From CAXXFQ01 sp963674475 (GTDB lineage: Bacteria > Planctomycetota > Planctomycetia > Pirellulales > Thermoguttaceae), in NCBI GenBank assembly GCA_963674475.2, contig CAXXFQ010000009.1, positions 434,001-498,000 on the forward strand: 64,000 nucleotides of DNA, written 5' to 3'. Below the pieces are notes generated by a model, which saw nothing but the letters and a program-made list of their open reading frames with translations, did no database searches and had not been told where the DNA came from. The first letter of the stretch is position 1. The number at the start of each line of letters is the position of its first letter. The translations under genes and the position numbers were made by a program. Of this stretch, positions 56,916 to 64,000 are shown one piece after another.

Positions 56916-56957
56916 ACCCTGGAGGCACGTTGGATGACGGCCTCCGGGGTTTTTTTG
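56916..56957 (+). terminator. Terminator 4 of four, diverged
   Basis: ACCCTGGAGGC pairs with GCCTCCGGGGT with a T run. Related to the other three but outside the 237-bp register. Confidence 0.8.
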
Positions 56958-57455
56958 TATTTCATATCATATACGGGGAGCCGGTTTCCGGTTTTTTGGG
57001 GCCTTTCTCAAGGAAGTCGAAACGGTCTCTCATCTGCCTGCAGATACGGCCTGTTTTTCGTGCCTGGAAGAGAATCTGCCGTTAAAGTTTCACAGGCCTC
57101 CCTGTCTTAAAGGACCTCGTGTAGCAGTTAGTCTGGTTTTGTTGATTTTCTGGATTTCGCCGGTCGTGCGGCCGATCTGTCAGTTAAGGAGGATGGTCGA
57201 TCCTTACCCCGCGTTCTCTGTACCCGCACCGAGGAAGATGGGACGGGGGATCGGCCTTTTGCCGCCTCAGGTTGGTCGTGCGTTATCCCTTTTGCGCGAG
57301 GGGGCCGTGACTTGCCGCTCCGAGACACCCTTTAGGCGGCAACGAGGACCCAAGAAGCTGGTTTACGTGTCGTCCTGAATGGGCTCAAAGGGGCTTGAGG
57401 AAAGAGAAGGGACCCGTTTTGCCGGCACGCTCTAAACCGAAAGGAATTGTCTGAT
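56958..57455. other. Intergenic region before the Cys-rich lipoprotein
   Basis: 498 bases without a supported gene, repeat module or clear promoter. A GGAGG at 57187-57191 is followed too closely by ATG to start a convincing frame. RBS GAAAGGA precedes ATG 57456. Confidence 0.45.
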
Positions 57456-57818
57456 ATGAAACATATCACTTGTGTGCTGTTTGCCGTCGCCGTCCTGGCC
57501 GGCTTGAGTGGCTGCCAGACCTGTTCGCCTGGCCTGTTCAACCACGGCTGTTGCGACCCGTGTGGTGAGCCCTGTTGCGAACCGACCGGCTGCTGCGACG
57601 AAACTTGTTGTGGCGAATCGTGCGAGACCGGTTGCGAACCGTGTGGTAAAAAATGCCTCTTGGACGGTTTGTGTTTGCCGTGTTTGCCGTGTTTCTGTCG
57701 CCCCTGTTGTGACCAAGCGGCCGGGCCGCCCGCGACCGGTGCGGTGACCTACCCGTACTACACCTGCCGTGGCCCGCGCGACTTCTTCCAGTCTTGTCCC
57801 CGACCGATCGGTCCCTGA
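57456..57818 (+). CDS. Small cysteine-rich lipoprotein
   Basis: 120 residues from ATG 57456. Signal peptide KHITCVLFAVAVLAGLSGC with lipobox LSGC. The mature part of about 100 residues contains about 23 cysteines, mostly as CC or CxxC (GCCDPCGEPCCEPTGCCDET; later CLPCLPCFCRPCC). This could bind metals or form a disulphide-dense surface module. The tail is Pro/Tyr-rich. No homologue with a known function comes to mind; expression is supported by a good RBS and a downstream terminator. Confidence 0.72.
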   Translation: MKHITCVLFAVAVLAGLSGCQTCSPGLFNHGCCDPCGEPCCEPTGCCDETCCGESCETGCEPCGKKCLLDGLCLPCLPCFCRPCCDQAAGPPATGAVTYPYYTCRGPRDFFQSCPRPIGP

Positions 57819-57921
57819 TCGCAAGAGGAAGCCTTTCCGTTAAGGAAAGAACGGCTAAAACTCGGAAGATGAACCAGACCGAAATCTTTCGGTCAATGGA
57901 AAAGGCGTGTAAAAAATACGA

Positions 57922-57968
57922 AAAAAGGGCGATCTCCATCATCGGCGATCGCCCTTTTTCTTTTTTGT
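57922..57968. terminator. Terminator between the Cys-rich lipoprotein gene and mqnD
   Basis: AAAAAGGGCGATC pairs with GATCGCCCTTTTT and lies between convergent genes, usable on both strands. Immediately after it the 16-bp sequence CCGCCCGTCTTCTAGG is tandemly repeated about twice. Confidence 0.85.
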
Positions 57969-58042
57969 TTTCTAGCCGCCCGTCTTCTAGGCGCCCGTCT
58001 TCTAGCCGCAAGGAAAACGCGGCCTTCTCTTTGCCAACGGTT

Positions 58043-58906
58043 TTACATTTCCACGAACTCGGGAACGACCAGCTTCGGGATCACCCCTTGGGCGTGGCCG
58101 TCGGCCAAAAGCCGTGTGACCGCTTCCCGACCGCGCTGGCCGAAGTCCATCGTCCAGTCGTTGACGTACATCCCGACGAATTCGTCCGCCATCCCTCGGT
58201 CCAAGCCGCGTCCGAAACTCAGCGCGTAATCGAGCGCTTCGGCCCGATGCTCCAGCCCGTAGGCGATGCTCTCCTTGAGCAACCGGGTCACGTCGGCGAT
58301 TACCTTGGGGCCCAGGTCCTTTCGGATCGCGTTGGCTCCCAGCGGCAGCGGAAGGCCCGTCTTTTCAAGCCACCACTTGCCCGTGTCGACCACCAGGTGC
58401 AGGTTTTGACTGGCATAGGTCAGTTGACCTTCATGGATGATCAGCCCGGCGTCGATCTTTTGACCTTCATACTCTCCGGCGGCCGTCGCGTCGAGGATCT
58501 TGTCGAACGGGACAACGACATACGGAAAATCCTGCTTCAGACAAAGCCGCATCGCCAAGTAGGCGGTTGTCAACGTGCCGGGCACCGCGATCGTCAGGCC
58601 ATCGAGCCCGTCGAGCGACATTGGTTCTCGCGTAACCACCATCGGCCCGTAATCGTCTCCCATGCTGGCGCCGCACGGACAGAGCATGTACAGGTCGTTC
58701 AGATAGGCGTAGGCATGGAGGCTGACGGCGGTCAGTTCCAGGTCGGCCTCGAACGCCCGCCGGTTGAGTGTTTCAATATCGACCAGCTCGTGCGTGAAAC
58801 GGTACGGTCCGGTGTCGATCTTGTCCTTGGCCAGGGCGTAAAACATGAACGCGTCGTCCGGGTCGGGGCTATGGCCGACGCGGATCAGTTGTTTTTGATC
58901 AGTCAC
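58043..58906 (-). CDS. mqnD: 1,4-dihydroxy-6-naphthoate synthase (futalosine menaquinone pathway)
   Basis: Periplasmic-binding-protein-like enzyme that converts cyclic dehypoxanthine futalosine to 1,4-dihydroxy-6-naphthoate. Family signatures: GHSPDPDDAFMFYALA near the start, ELTAVSLHAYAYL, the GPMVV strand, DAGLIIHEGQLTY (HEGQ motif) and LPLPLGANAIRKDLG. Start chosen as GTG 58906 (VTDQKQLIRVGHSPD) with AAAGGA upstream; an in-frame ATG at 58963 would add 19 residues unlike the family. Other mqn genes are not in the window. Confidence 0.9.
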   Translation of the reverse strand: MTDQKQLIRVGHSPDPDDAFMFYALAKDKIDTGPYRFTHELVDIETLNRRAFEADLELTAVSLHAYAYLNDLYMLCPCGASMGDDYGPMVVTREPMSLDGLDGLTIAVPGTLTTAYLAMRLCLKQDFPYVVVPFDKILDATAAGEYEGQKIDAGLIIHEGQLTYASQNLHLVVDTGKWWLEKTGLPLPLGANAIRKDLGPKVIADVTRLLKESIAYGLEHRAEALDYALSFGRGLDRGMADEFVGMYVNDWTMDFGQRGREAVTRLLADGHAQGVIPKLVVPEFVEM

Positions 58907-59119
58907 GAATGGAAAGTCCTTTATATTACCAAGAGAAAAATCTGATTTTAGGGAAATCGGCATGGACGGAGCCGACCAAGCAGGATCTCCTTTAGTATAA
59001 GGCGCGCACGCAAAAGCGTCACCCCCCGGTCATGGAAGCCCCCTTTTTTGCCCGGGCTGGGTGACGCATCAAGACGCCTTGAAATGCACCTTGTCTTTAT
59101 CTGCCGCCTTTTTACACCC

Positions 59120-61141
59120 TTATTTTCCCATGGCGTCGACGGGCCGCTTTACGTCGAGCTTTTTGCCCAAGGTTCCCATCAGATCGGGAAGATCGTAATG
59201 TTCCAACGCCCCGTGAACCACGTTGGCCATTTGGTTCTTGTTCAAGCGGCCGTGAATGATGGTCGCCCAGGATTTCAACATCTGCGAGATTTCCACCCTG
59301 TCGAAAAGCTGCGGCTCCAGGGCGGCGGCGTGCAAGGCGGCTATTCCCACATTCCCCACGGCGATCAGGTTCACGGTATCCGTGCCGGTACGCTTTGCGA
59401 CATAACGGGCACAGACCAGGACGTCCTCCGTACGAAGACCGACGTACGAACGGCCCAACAAGTAGGCAAAGGTCGCGTCCCTGAATTCATCACTATAACC
59501 ACGATCGCTTTGCTTCGCCTGTGTTTCACCCGTGCCGGGGAGGTCGACGGCCAGGACCGTTGCGCCGTCGTGGACCAGTTGTTCGATGGGCCCGCCGACT
59601 TCCGCGTCGTGCGATTTACCCAGGTGATGCGCGTACAACACGACGTTGTTATCCTTGGGCTTCTCGGGCAAGAATAACAAAGCGGGCAACACGATGCCCT
59701 CTTCCGGCTCGATCAACAGCTTCTCGATGCGGTACCCCTTTCGCACAAGCGAACCACGCGTTTCGACTCGCGGTTTCGGCAACTCCGACAGGCGACGGAT
59801 ACCGGCAAGACGTCGTACTTCGCCGAGCAATTCCGCCCGATCTGCCCCGGTCCACTTCGCCTCTCGACGCTTGGCCAGTTCCCGTTCACGGTCTTCGTTC
59901 AAATCGTAAACCGAACGAGCGCCGGGCAACAGCATGACCTGGCCCTCGGGCGTGCAGCGACATTCTTCTTCGGCCAAGAGTTCGACTTTCGGCTCGGCAA
60001 TGGGTCGATCCTTGCCAAGCAGCCACCGCGACATCCAGTGGGTCGTGCCTTTGCGGTGCCCGATTCCGAGGCTGTGAACCACGTCGTCTTCCAAAATTCC
60101 AATACGTTCGGGAAATCCCAAGCGGGAATAGAGCCGTTTGGCGTAGCGAAACGTGTTCCACGTGCCGCCGATGTCAAAAGCGTCTTTCGTCGCCGCACAA
60201 ATCAGGGTGGGGCATGGAGCACGCATCATCAGCCAATCGGCATGTTCCAACCCAAACGCCAGTTGCCCGAAAAGGTTCTGTTCGCAGTCCTGCGGGCCGC
60301 GCGTGGGCAAGAGCTTTTCCATGCTGGTAAGGTAGCAACTCGGTGCGGCCGCCACGATACGGTCGTCCAATCCCATCATGTAGCTTGTTTGCGTGCCGCC
60401 GCCGCTGCACCCTACGCAGCCGATACGTTTTGGATCGATATCGTCGCGCGATTGCAGATAGTCGATCGCCCGCATGTTGTCCCAGATTTCGAAGCGAGCC
60501 GTGTTTTGCCCCAACAGAATGCTGCCGATGCCCACATTGATATGCCCGGAAACACTCGACAACTTGGGCCATCCGCCCTCGCCCAAATACTGGGCCCGCT
60601 CGCCCTGATCGATCGGATCGATTACCAGTCCCGCCATCCCGTTGAGCGCGAGAATCGCGCCCATCGATTGGTAGACTTTTTCTTCCTTGGCATGGATGTT
60701 ATGTCCACAAGGGGAAATCACGCCCGGATAAGGCGGCTTGAATTGTTCCGACTCGGGCAAGAACAGAAGGGCCGTCACATAATGGTTCGGTTGACTTTGG
60801 AAGACCACCTTTTTCATGCGATACCCTGGTCGCATGATCGTTCCGGTTATTTGCGCCTGCAAAGGGGTCCGCTCAGGCAAACCGCCGATCGTTTCCAGGA
60901 CCCACTTCCGCATCCGCTCTTGATAAGCCGCGATTTCCTCCGGCGATTTCCGTTTTTCGTAATTCGCCTTCCAACGCTCGATGGGCTCTTGGATTTGCCC
61001 CAACCAATACTCCCGCATGAGACGGCCGGGCTTCACGCCCTCCGGTTGGTCCGGCAGAACGTCCAACTCGCTTGCGCGTACGCTGGAAGCAATGAGCAGG
61101 AAAACGAAGGCCTTGAAGAAGAATGAGGCGACGTGTTGCAT
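59120..61141 (-). CDS. Secreted two-domain alpha/beta hydrolase (acetyl xylan esterase-like)
   Basis: 673 residues with signal peptide (FFKAFVFLLIASSVRA). The first hydrolase domain (about 100-400) has the nucleophile elbow GCVGCSGGGT (Ser246), Asp in TKDAFDIGG (about 320-323) and His356 in DVVHSLGIG, giving a complete triad. The second half (about 460-640) repeats the fold, but its elbow reads AVGNVGIAAL with Asn in place of Ser, so it is probably inactive. Such proteins are abundant in planctomycetes and are often linked to polysaccharide deacetylation; the substrate is not shown here. Confidence 0.8.
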   Translation of the reverse strand: MQHVASFFFKAFVFLLIASSVRASELDVLPDQPEGVKPGRLMREYWLGQIQEPIERWKANYEKRKSPEEIAAYQERMRKWVLETIGGLPERTPLQAQITGTIMRPGYRMKKVVFQSQPNHYVTALLFLPESEQFKPPYPGVISPCGHNIHAKEEKVYQSMGAILALNGMAGLVIDPIDQGERAQYLGEGGWPKLSSVSGHINVGIGSILLGQNTARFEIWDNMRAIDYLQSRDDIDPKRIGCVGCSGGGTQTSYMMGLDDRIVAAAPSCYLTSMEKLLPTRGPQDCEQNLFGQLAFGLEHADWLMMRAPCPTLICAATKDAFDIGGTWNTFRYAKRLYSRLGFPERIGILEDDVVHSLGIGHRKGTTHWMSRWLLGKDRPIAEPKVELLAEEECRCTPEGQVMLLPGARSVYDLNEDRERELAKRREAKWTGADRAELLGEVRRLAGIRRLSELPKPRVETRGSLVRKGYRIEKLLIEPEEGIVLPALLFLPEKPKDNNVVLYAHHLGKSHDAEVGGPIEQLVHDGATVLAVDLPGTGETQAKQSDRGYSDEFRDATFAYLLGRSYVGLRTEDVLVCARYVAKRTGTDTVNLIAVGNVGIAALHAAALEPQLFDRVEISQMLKSWATIIHGRLNKNQMANVVHGALEHYDLPDLMGTLGKKLDVKRPVDAMGK

Positions 61142-61304
61142 GAGTGTAACTCCCCGTGGCGAAAAACATTTTGCATGGATTTTGTCGTTTGATTCGACCT
61201 CTATCCAGTTTAAATGTTTTTCGACGAGAAGTCATCCCAAATAATCACGGAACCGCTCTTTCGCGGATATCATTCAAGGACAAAAGTAGTTTTTTTGGCA
61301 AAAA

Positions 61305-61925
61305 TTATGCCTCGAACGAAAAGCCGCCCGCACTGCCACTATCAGGCGCGTCGGCCGCCGGAAACGGATTCACGCCGAACGACGGAGAGGGAGGGATCGA
61401 TTGGGTATCGAATCGGGCCGCCGGTGGATTCGACGGAATTGCCGAGGGGATCTCCGCTGGAGACGCCGAAGGATTCGCCGAAGGATTCGCCGGTTGTGGG
61501 GCGTGTCGGGTCACCAGTTCGGCGCCCGAGTCGGTCGGCAGGTCATCTCGCTGGGCCAGCTCCTCGAGGATCATTCGCCAGGTCGTCTGTTCTTCGGTGA
61601 GGACTCCAATCGCGTCGTCCAGCTGCGCCTCGTCCCGTTGTGAGTTGGCCTGGGTCAGAGATCGAAAGACGTAGTTGTAGGTGGAAGAGATCTTGCCGAT
61701 CAACTCGGGATCGACTTCGTGATCCAATCCGGCGAGGATCTGTGAGACAATCTCTTGGGCACGAATGCAACAGTCGCAGGCCGTTCCCGTATCGGCGTCG
61801 TGCCAGGTCTGTTTGGCCTGTTTGGCGAACCGGATCGCCCCGTCGATCAGCATCAGTTGTAGCTTCGGCGCCGAGGCGGTCATGACTTGTGTTTCCAAGT
61901 AGGCGTCCCGAGATTGCCACATCAT
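61305..61925 (-). CDS. fliS: Flagellar export chaperone FliS with C-terminal extension
   Basis: Binds the flagellin C terminus to prevent polymerisation in the cytoplasm. The helical FliS core occupies residues 1-130 (SRDAYLETQVMTASAPKLQLML, ALFAKQ-like helix, SSTYNYVFRSLTQANSQRDE). Residues 140-206 are a Pro/Ala/Ser-rich tail absent from typical FliS (about 130 residues). It lies 91 bp downstream of fliD in the same orientation, the usual fliD-fliS order. Confidence 0.88.
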   Translation of the reverse strand: MMWQSRDAYLETQVMTASAPKLQLMLIDGAIRFAKQAKQTWHDADTGTACDCCIRAQEIVSQILAGLDHEVDPELIGKISSTYNYVFRSLTQANSQRDEAQLDDAIGVLTEEQTTWRMILEELAQRDDLPTDSGAELVTRHAPQPANPSANPSASPAEIPSAIPSNPPAARFDTQSIPPSPSFGVNPFPAADAPDSGSAGGFSFEA

Positions 61926-62016
61926 AAAAACTCCTTTTGAAGTGAATTTGCTTCAATCGTATCTGAGTAAGAAAGGGAGAGGATTCGAAAAAATTTCTTT
62001 TGCGAATGCAAGGAAA

Positions 62017-64000
62017 TTAATCGGAGGATTCCCAACTGGTCGCCAGTTCTTGGACCACGGTCAAGTTGTTGTTGAGCTTGGCAATGGCCGATTCCATCGC
62101 GAAAAAATCAGCCAAGAGCCGTTCTCGCTTGCTTTCGAGGTGAACGTCCATCCGGACGATTCTTCGTTCGTTGTTGACGATCTGGTTTTCGAGCGCTTCG
62201 TTTCGTTGTGCAAAGGCCGAGGTGCCGATTCCGGCGATCGATTCGACCAGCCGTTCCAAGCGAATGGCGAATCCGTCCGGTTCGCTGGGGGCTGTCCAAG
62301 CGTCTTCATTCAAGAGCTCCTCCATCGTCGGGACGCTGTCGTCATCCCGTTCTCCGGAGGCGAAAAAGGCTCGAAGATCTTCGGGCGATTCGACGAAAAC
62401 CTCCTTGAGTGTATTTTCGTCGAAGGTCAACGTGCCGTTCGAGTTCATCGTGATTCCCACTTGGGACAGCGTCTTCACGCTCCCCACTCCGGAAATCGAG
62501 TCGGTCAAAAGCAGGTTGAGGTCGTTGACCGCCCAGCGGGTGTTCGTGTCTTTGAAGAGCAAACCGGCCGTGTTGGTCGCCTCGTCGTACTTGGACAGTT
62601 CGTTGTAGTGCTCGATGAACCGGTTGTAGTTCTCGACCAAAACCTGTGCACCGGCGACGACCGATACGTCGGATCGCGAAACGGTAAGCGTCACCGGTTC
62701 GTCCGACGCTTTGTACACCTCGAACGTGACGCCGGGAATGACCTCCTCGAAGGTGTTGTCGCTCGAGGCGACCAAGACCCCGGCCTCCGGATCGCCGATC
62801 GAGATAAGCGCGTCTTGCGCTTCGACCGTTTCTCGAAAACTCAGGCCCAACTCGGACGAATCGACCAGAATCTCGCCTTTTTGACCCGGCGTGTTGCTGC
62901 GGAGCATGAGTCGGTAGCCGTTGGCCGAGCCATCGTTGAAAATCGAGCCGGTCACGCCGACGTCGAGATCGTTGATCTTCTCGACCAGATCTTCCAGCGA
63001 ATCCTCGGCGTCCAACGCAATCTGATGGTTTCCGTTGGCGCGGAGGACCTGTTTTTCTTCCCCTTCGATCGTTTCCGTCGCACTTTCGCCCAAGAGGCCC
63101 AAGTCGGCTGCGGTCGTGCTATCACCCTCTTCTACCCGGAGGGTGCCGGTGCCTCCGCTTTCGTCGATGATCCGCAACCCGTCGCCCGTCTCGTTGATTT
63201 CCAATCGGACTTGGGCCGTTCCTTGACTGACGGCCATGATGAGTTGGTCGAGGGTCGCCGTTTCGTTATGGGAAAAGTCCAGGGTCGTGTACGCGCCACT
63301 GGCGTCGATGATGGTAAAGTCCCCATCGCTGATACCCTTTCCGCCGTTGAGGTCGGCCAGCTTCGTCTGTCGCGAAATAACCTGCAGGTGCTGATCGCCC
63401 GAATCGACCGAATCGGTTGCCTCGTCGATCGTCAGGCCCAACAGGTCGGCCGTGTTGGTCGCGTCGCCGTTGGCCACAATCAGATTGCCGGCGGTCGCCC
63501 CGCTGGTGTCGGTAAGCCGGATCCCGTTTTCGGCCTGGTTGTAACTGGCCACCAGGTCGACTCCGGCGGCGTTGATCAGGTCGATTGCCTCTTCGAGCGT
63601 TTCGGCACCGGAGAGGTCGACCGAGTCGGTCGCGCCGCTGCGGTCGGTCAAGTCGAGGGTGCCCAAGGTTCCCAGCCCCGCCCCGCCGTTTAAGGAGGAA
63701 AGCAACACTGATCCGCTTCCGCCCATCAGACGCCGTCCGGTAATCTCTCCGGCGACTGGCGTGCCGTCGAGTCCCAGATCGGCGATCAGGTCGGACATGG
63801 TTCCGTCTTTGGAGGTCAGTTCAAACGTCCCGGCTCCGGCAGTGAGGTCCTTGGCGATCAGACGCTCGCCGTCGGGGGCGATCTCCACTTGCAACTTGCC
63901 CGGTTCGGCCGCGTTGATCGCCTCGACCAGTTCGCCCAGTGTTTTTGGCGGATCGGCGTAAACCGCTTCTTCATCTTCTTCGAACCCGCCGATTTGGGGC
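62017..64000 (-). CDS. fliD: Flagellar hook-associated protein 2 (filament cap), 5' end outside window
   Basis: Caps the growing flagellar filament. The frame stays open to the end of the window, reading PQIGGFEEDEEAVYADPPKT upstream of the first apparent start, so at least 661 residues are present and the N terminus is missing. Several flagellin hook IN-type repeats are visible (LEEAIDLINAAGVDLVASYN, LEDLVEKINDLDVGVTGSIF), followed by the FliD_C region (LVENYNRFIEHYNELSKYDE, VGITMNSNGTLTFDENTLKE). Longer than E. coli FliD (468) because of these extra modules. Upstream partner of fliS. Confidence 0.92.
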   Translation of the reverse strand, partial: PQIGGFEEDEEAVYADPPKTLGELVEAINAAEPGKLQVEIAPDGERLIAKDLTAGAGTFELTSKDGTMSDLIADLGLDGTPVAGEITGRRLMGGSGSVLLSSLNGGAGLGTLGTLDLTDRSGATDSVDLSGAETLEEAIDLINAAGVDLVASYNQAENGIRLTDTSGATAGNLIVANGDATNTADLLGLTIDEATDSVDSGDQHLQVISRQTKLADLNGGKGISDGDFTIIDASGAYTTLDFSHNETATLDQLIMAVSQGTAQVRLEINETGDGLRIIDESGGTGTLRVEEGDSTTAADLGLLGESATETIEGEEKQVLRANGNHQIALDAEDSLEDLVEKINDLDVGVTGSIFNDGSANGYRLMLRSNTPGQKGEILVDSSELGLSFRETVEAQDALISIGDPEAGVLVASSDNTFEEVIPGVTFEVYKASDEPVTLTVSRSDVSVVAGAQVLVENYNRFIEHYNELSKYDEATNTAGLLFKDTNTRWAVNDLNLLLTDSISGVGSVKTLSQVGITMNSNGTLTFDENTLKEVFVESPEDLRAFFASGERDDDSVPTMEELLNEDAWTAPSEPDGFAIRLERLVESIAGIGTSAFAQRNEALENQIVNNERRIVRMDVHLESKRERLLADFFAMESAIAKLNNNLTVVQELATSWESSD

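Larger units (their letters stand above)
56229..56939. repeat. 237-bp tandem repeat array with embedded terminators
   Basis: About 2.7 copies of a 237-bp unit, nearly identical between copies. Each unit holds an A module with CGGTGC-TTCC-GCACCG, a terminator, and a second A module with CGGCGT-TACC-ACGCCG plus AACCCGCTCCCGGCGGGTCG. The unit is 79 codons long, so a plus-strand frame stays open across the array, but the sequence is hairpin repeat and I do not call it a gene. Confidence 0.88.

Noticed and set aside
56251..56937. Repeat protein of 228 residues in 79-residue units
   Set aside because: The frame stays open only because the DNA repeat is 237 bp; the sequence consists of hairpin modules and terminators found outside genes elsewhere in the window.
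56229..56939. CRISPR array
   Set aside because: The units are 237 bp, nearly identical throughout, and lack the short repeat/unique spacer alternation; no cas genes are present.
57794..58945. Plus-strand open frame of 383 codons
   Set aside because: It is the antisense of mqnD, whose motifs are clear on the minus strand.

Overview
The window looks like a chromosomal segment of a planctomycete (Planctomycetota, possibly Pirellulales-like). The arguments are indirect but agree: two stand-alone 16S rRNA genes without 23S/5S, a DUF1570 protein, PP2C phosphatases and Ser/Thr kinases of planctomycete type, long secreted DUF11 and PEGA proteins, DapL lysine synthesis, futalosine-type menaquinone synthesis (MqnD), and a small Cys-rich lipoprotein. 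The genus cannot be fixed from the sequence alone. No phage, integrase, transposase or CRISPR array is visible.

Layout. 1-16 kb: Ca2+/H+ antiporter, PEGA lipoprotein, PP2C phosphatase, rpsO, pnp, dapL, thioredoxin reductase, a Tat-exported sugar isomerase-like protein, an Nramp-like transporter, a HEAT-repeat protein and asnS. 16-24 kb: an LpxL-like acyltransferase, then two tandem 16S genes that appear identical (1924 bp repeated at +2434 bp), separated by a decayed copy of the comEA-like gene that sits intact after the second 16S. 24-35 kb: yifB, ilvB, a GNAT enzyme, and a GntR (YtrA-type) regulated ABC cassette of one ATPase and three paralogous permeases, the first broken by several frameshifts. 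35-49 kb: mutY, secreted and coiled-coil proteins, a small Ser/Thr kinase, accD, a histidine-phosphatase-fold protein that has lost its catalytic residues, rpe, an SGNH hydrolase and a DUF11 surface protein. 49-64 kb: FtsX-like permease, truA, asd, PII, a coiled-coil membrane protein followed by a 237-bp tandem repeat array, Cys-rich lipoprotein, mqnD, a two-domain esterase-like hydrolase, and the flagellar genes fliS and fliD (fliD runs off the window).

Most genes are ordinary housekeeping genes in small, mixed-strand units. The unusual part is the DNA between them. A family of composite, hairpin-rich repeats lies in many intergenic gaps. It has four modules, here called D, C, B and A in order from a stop codon. 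D is an 8-bp-stem hairpin around GGGATTGC/GCAATCCC, usually with an A or T tract. C is a near-perfect palindrome of about 30 nt. B is a GCGACGGC/GCCGTCGC hairpin. A is a tetraloop hairpin plus a conserved block AACCCGCTCCCGTTGG. The stems differ between copies but the changes are compensated, and D almost always faces a stop codon, with two complete copies head to head between some convergent genes. This looks like a structured terminator or 3'-end system spread through the genome. A second, unrelated structured element is shared by the 5' regions of asnS and truA.
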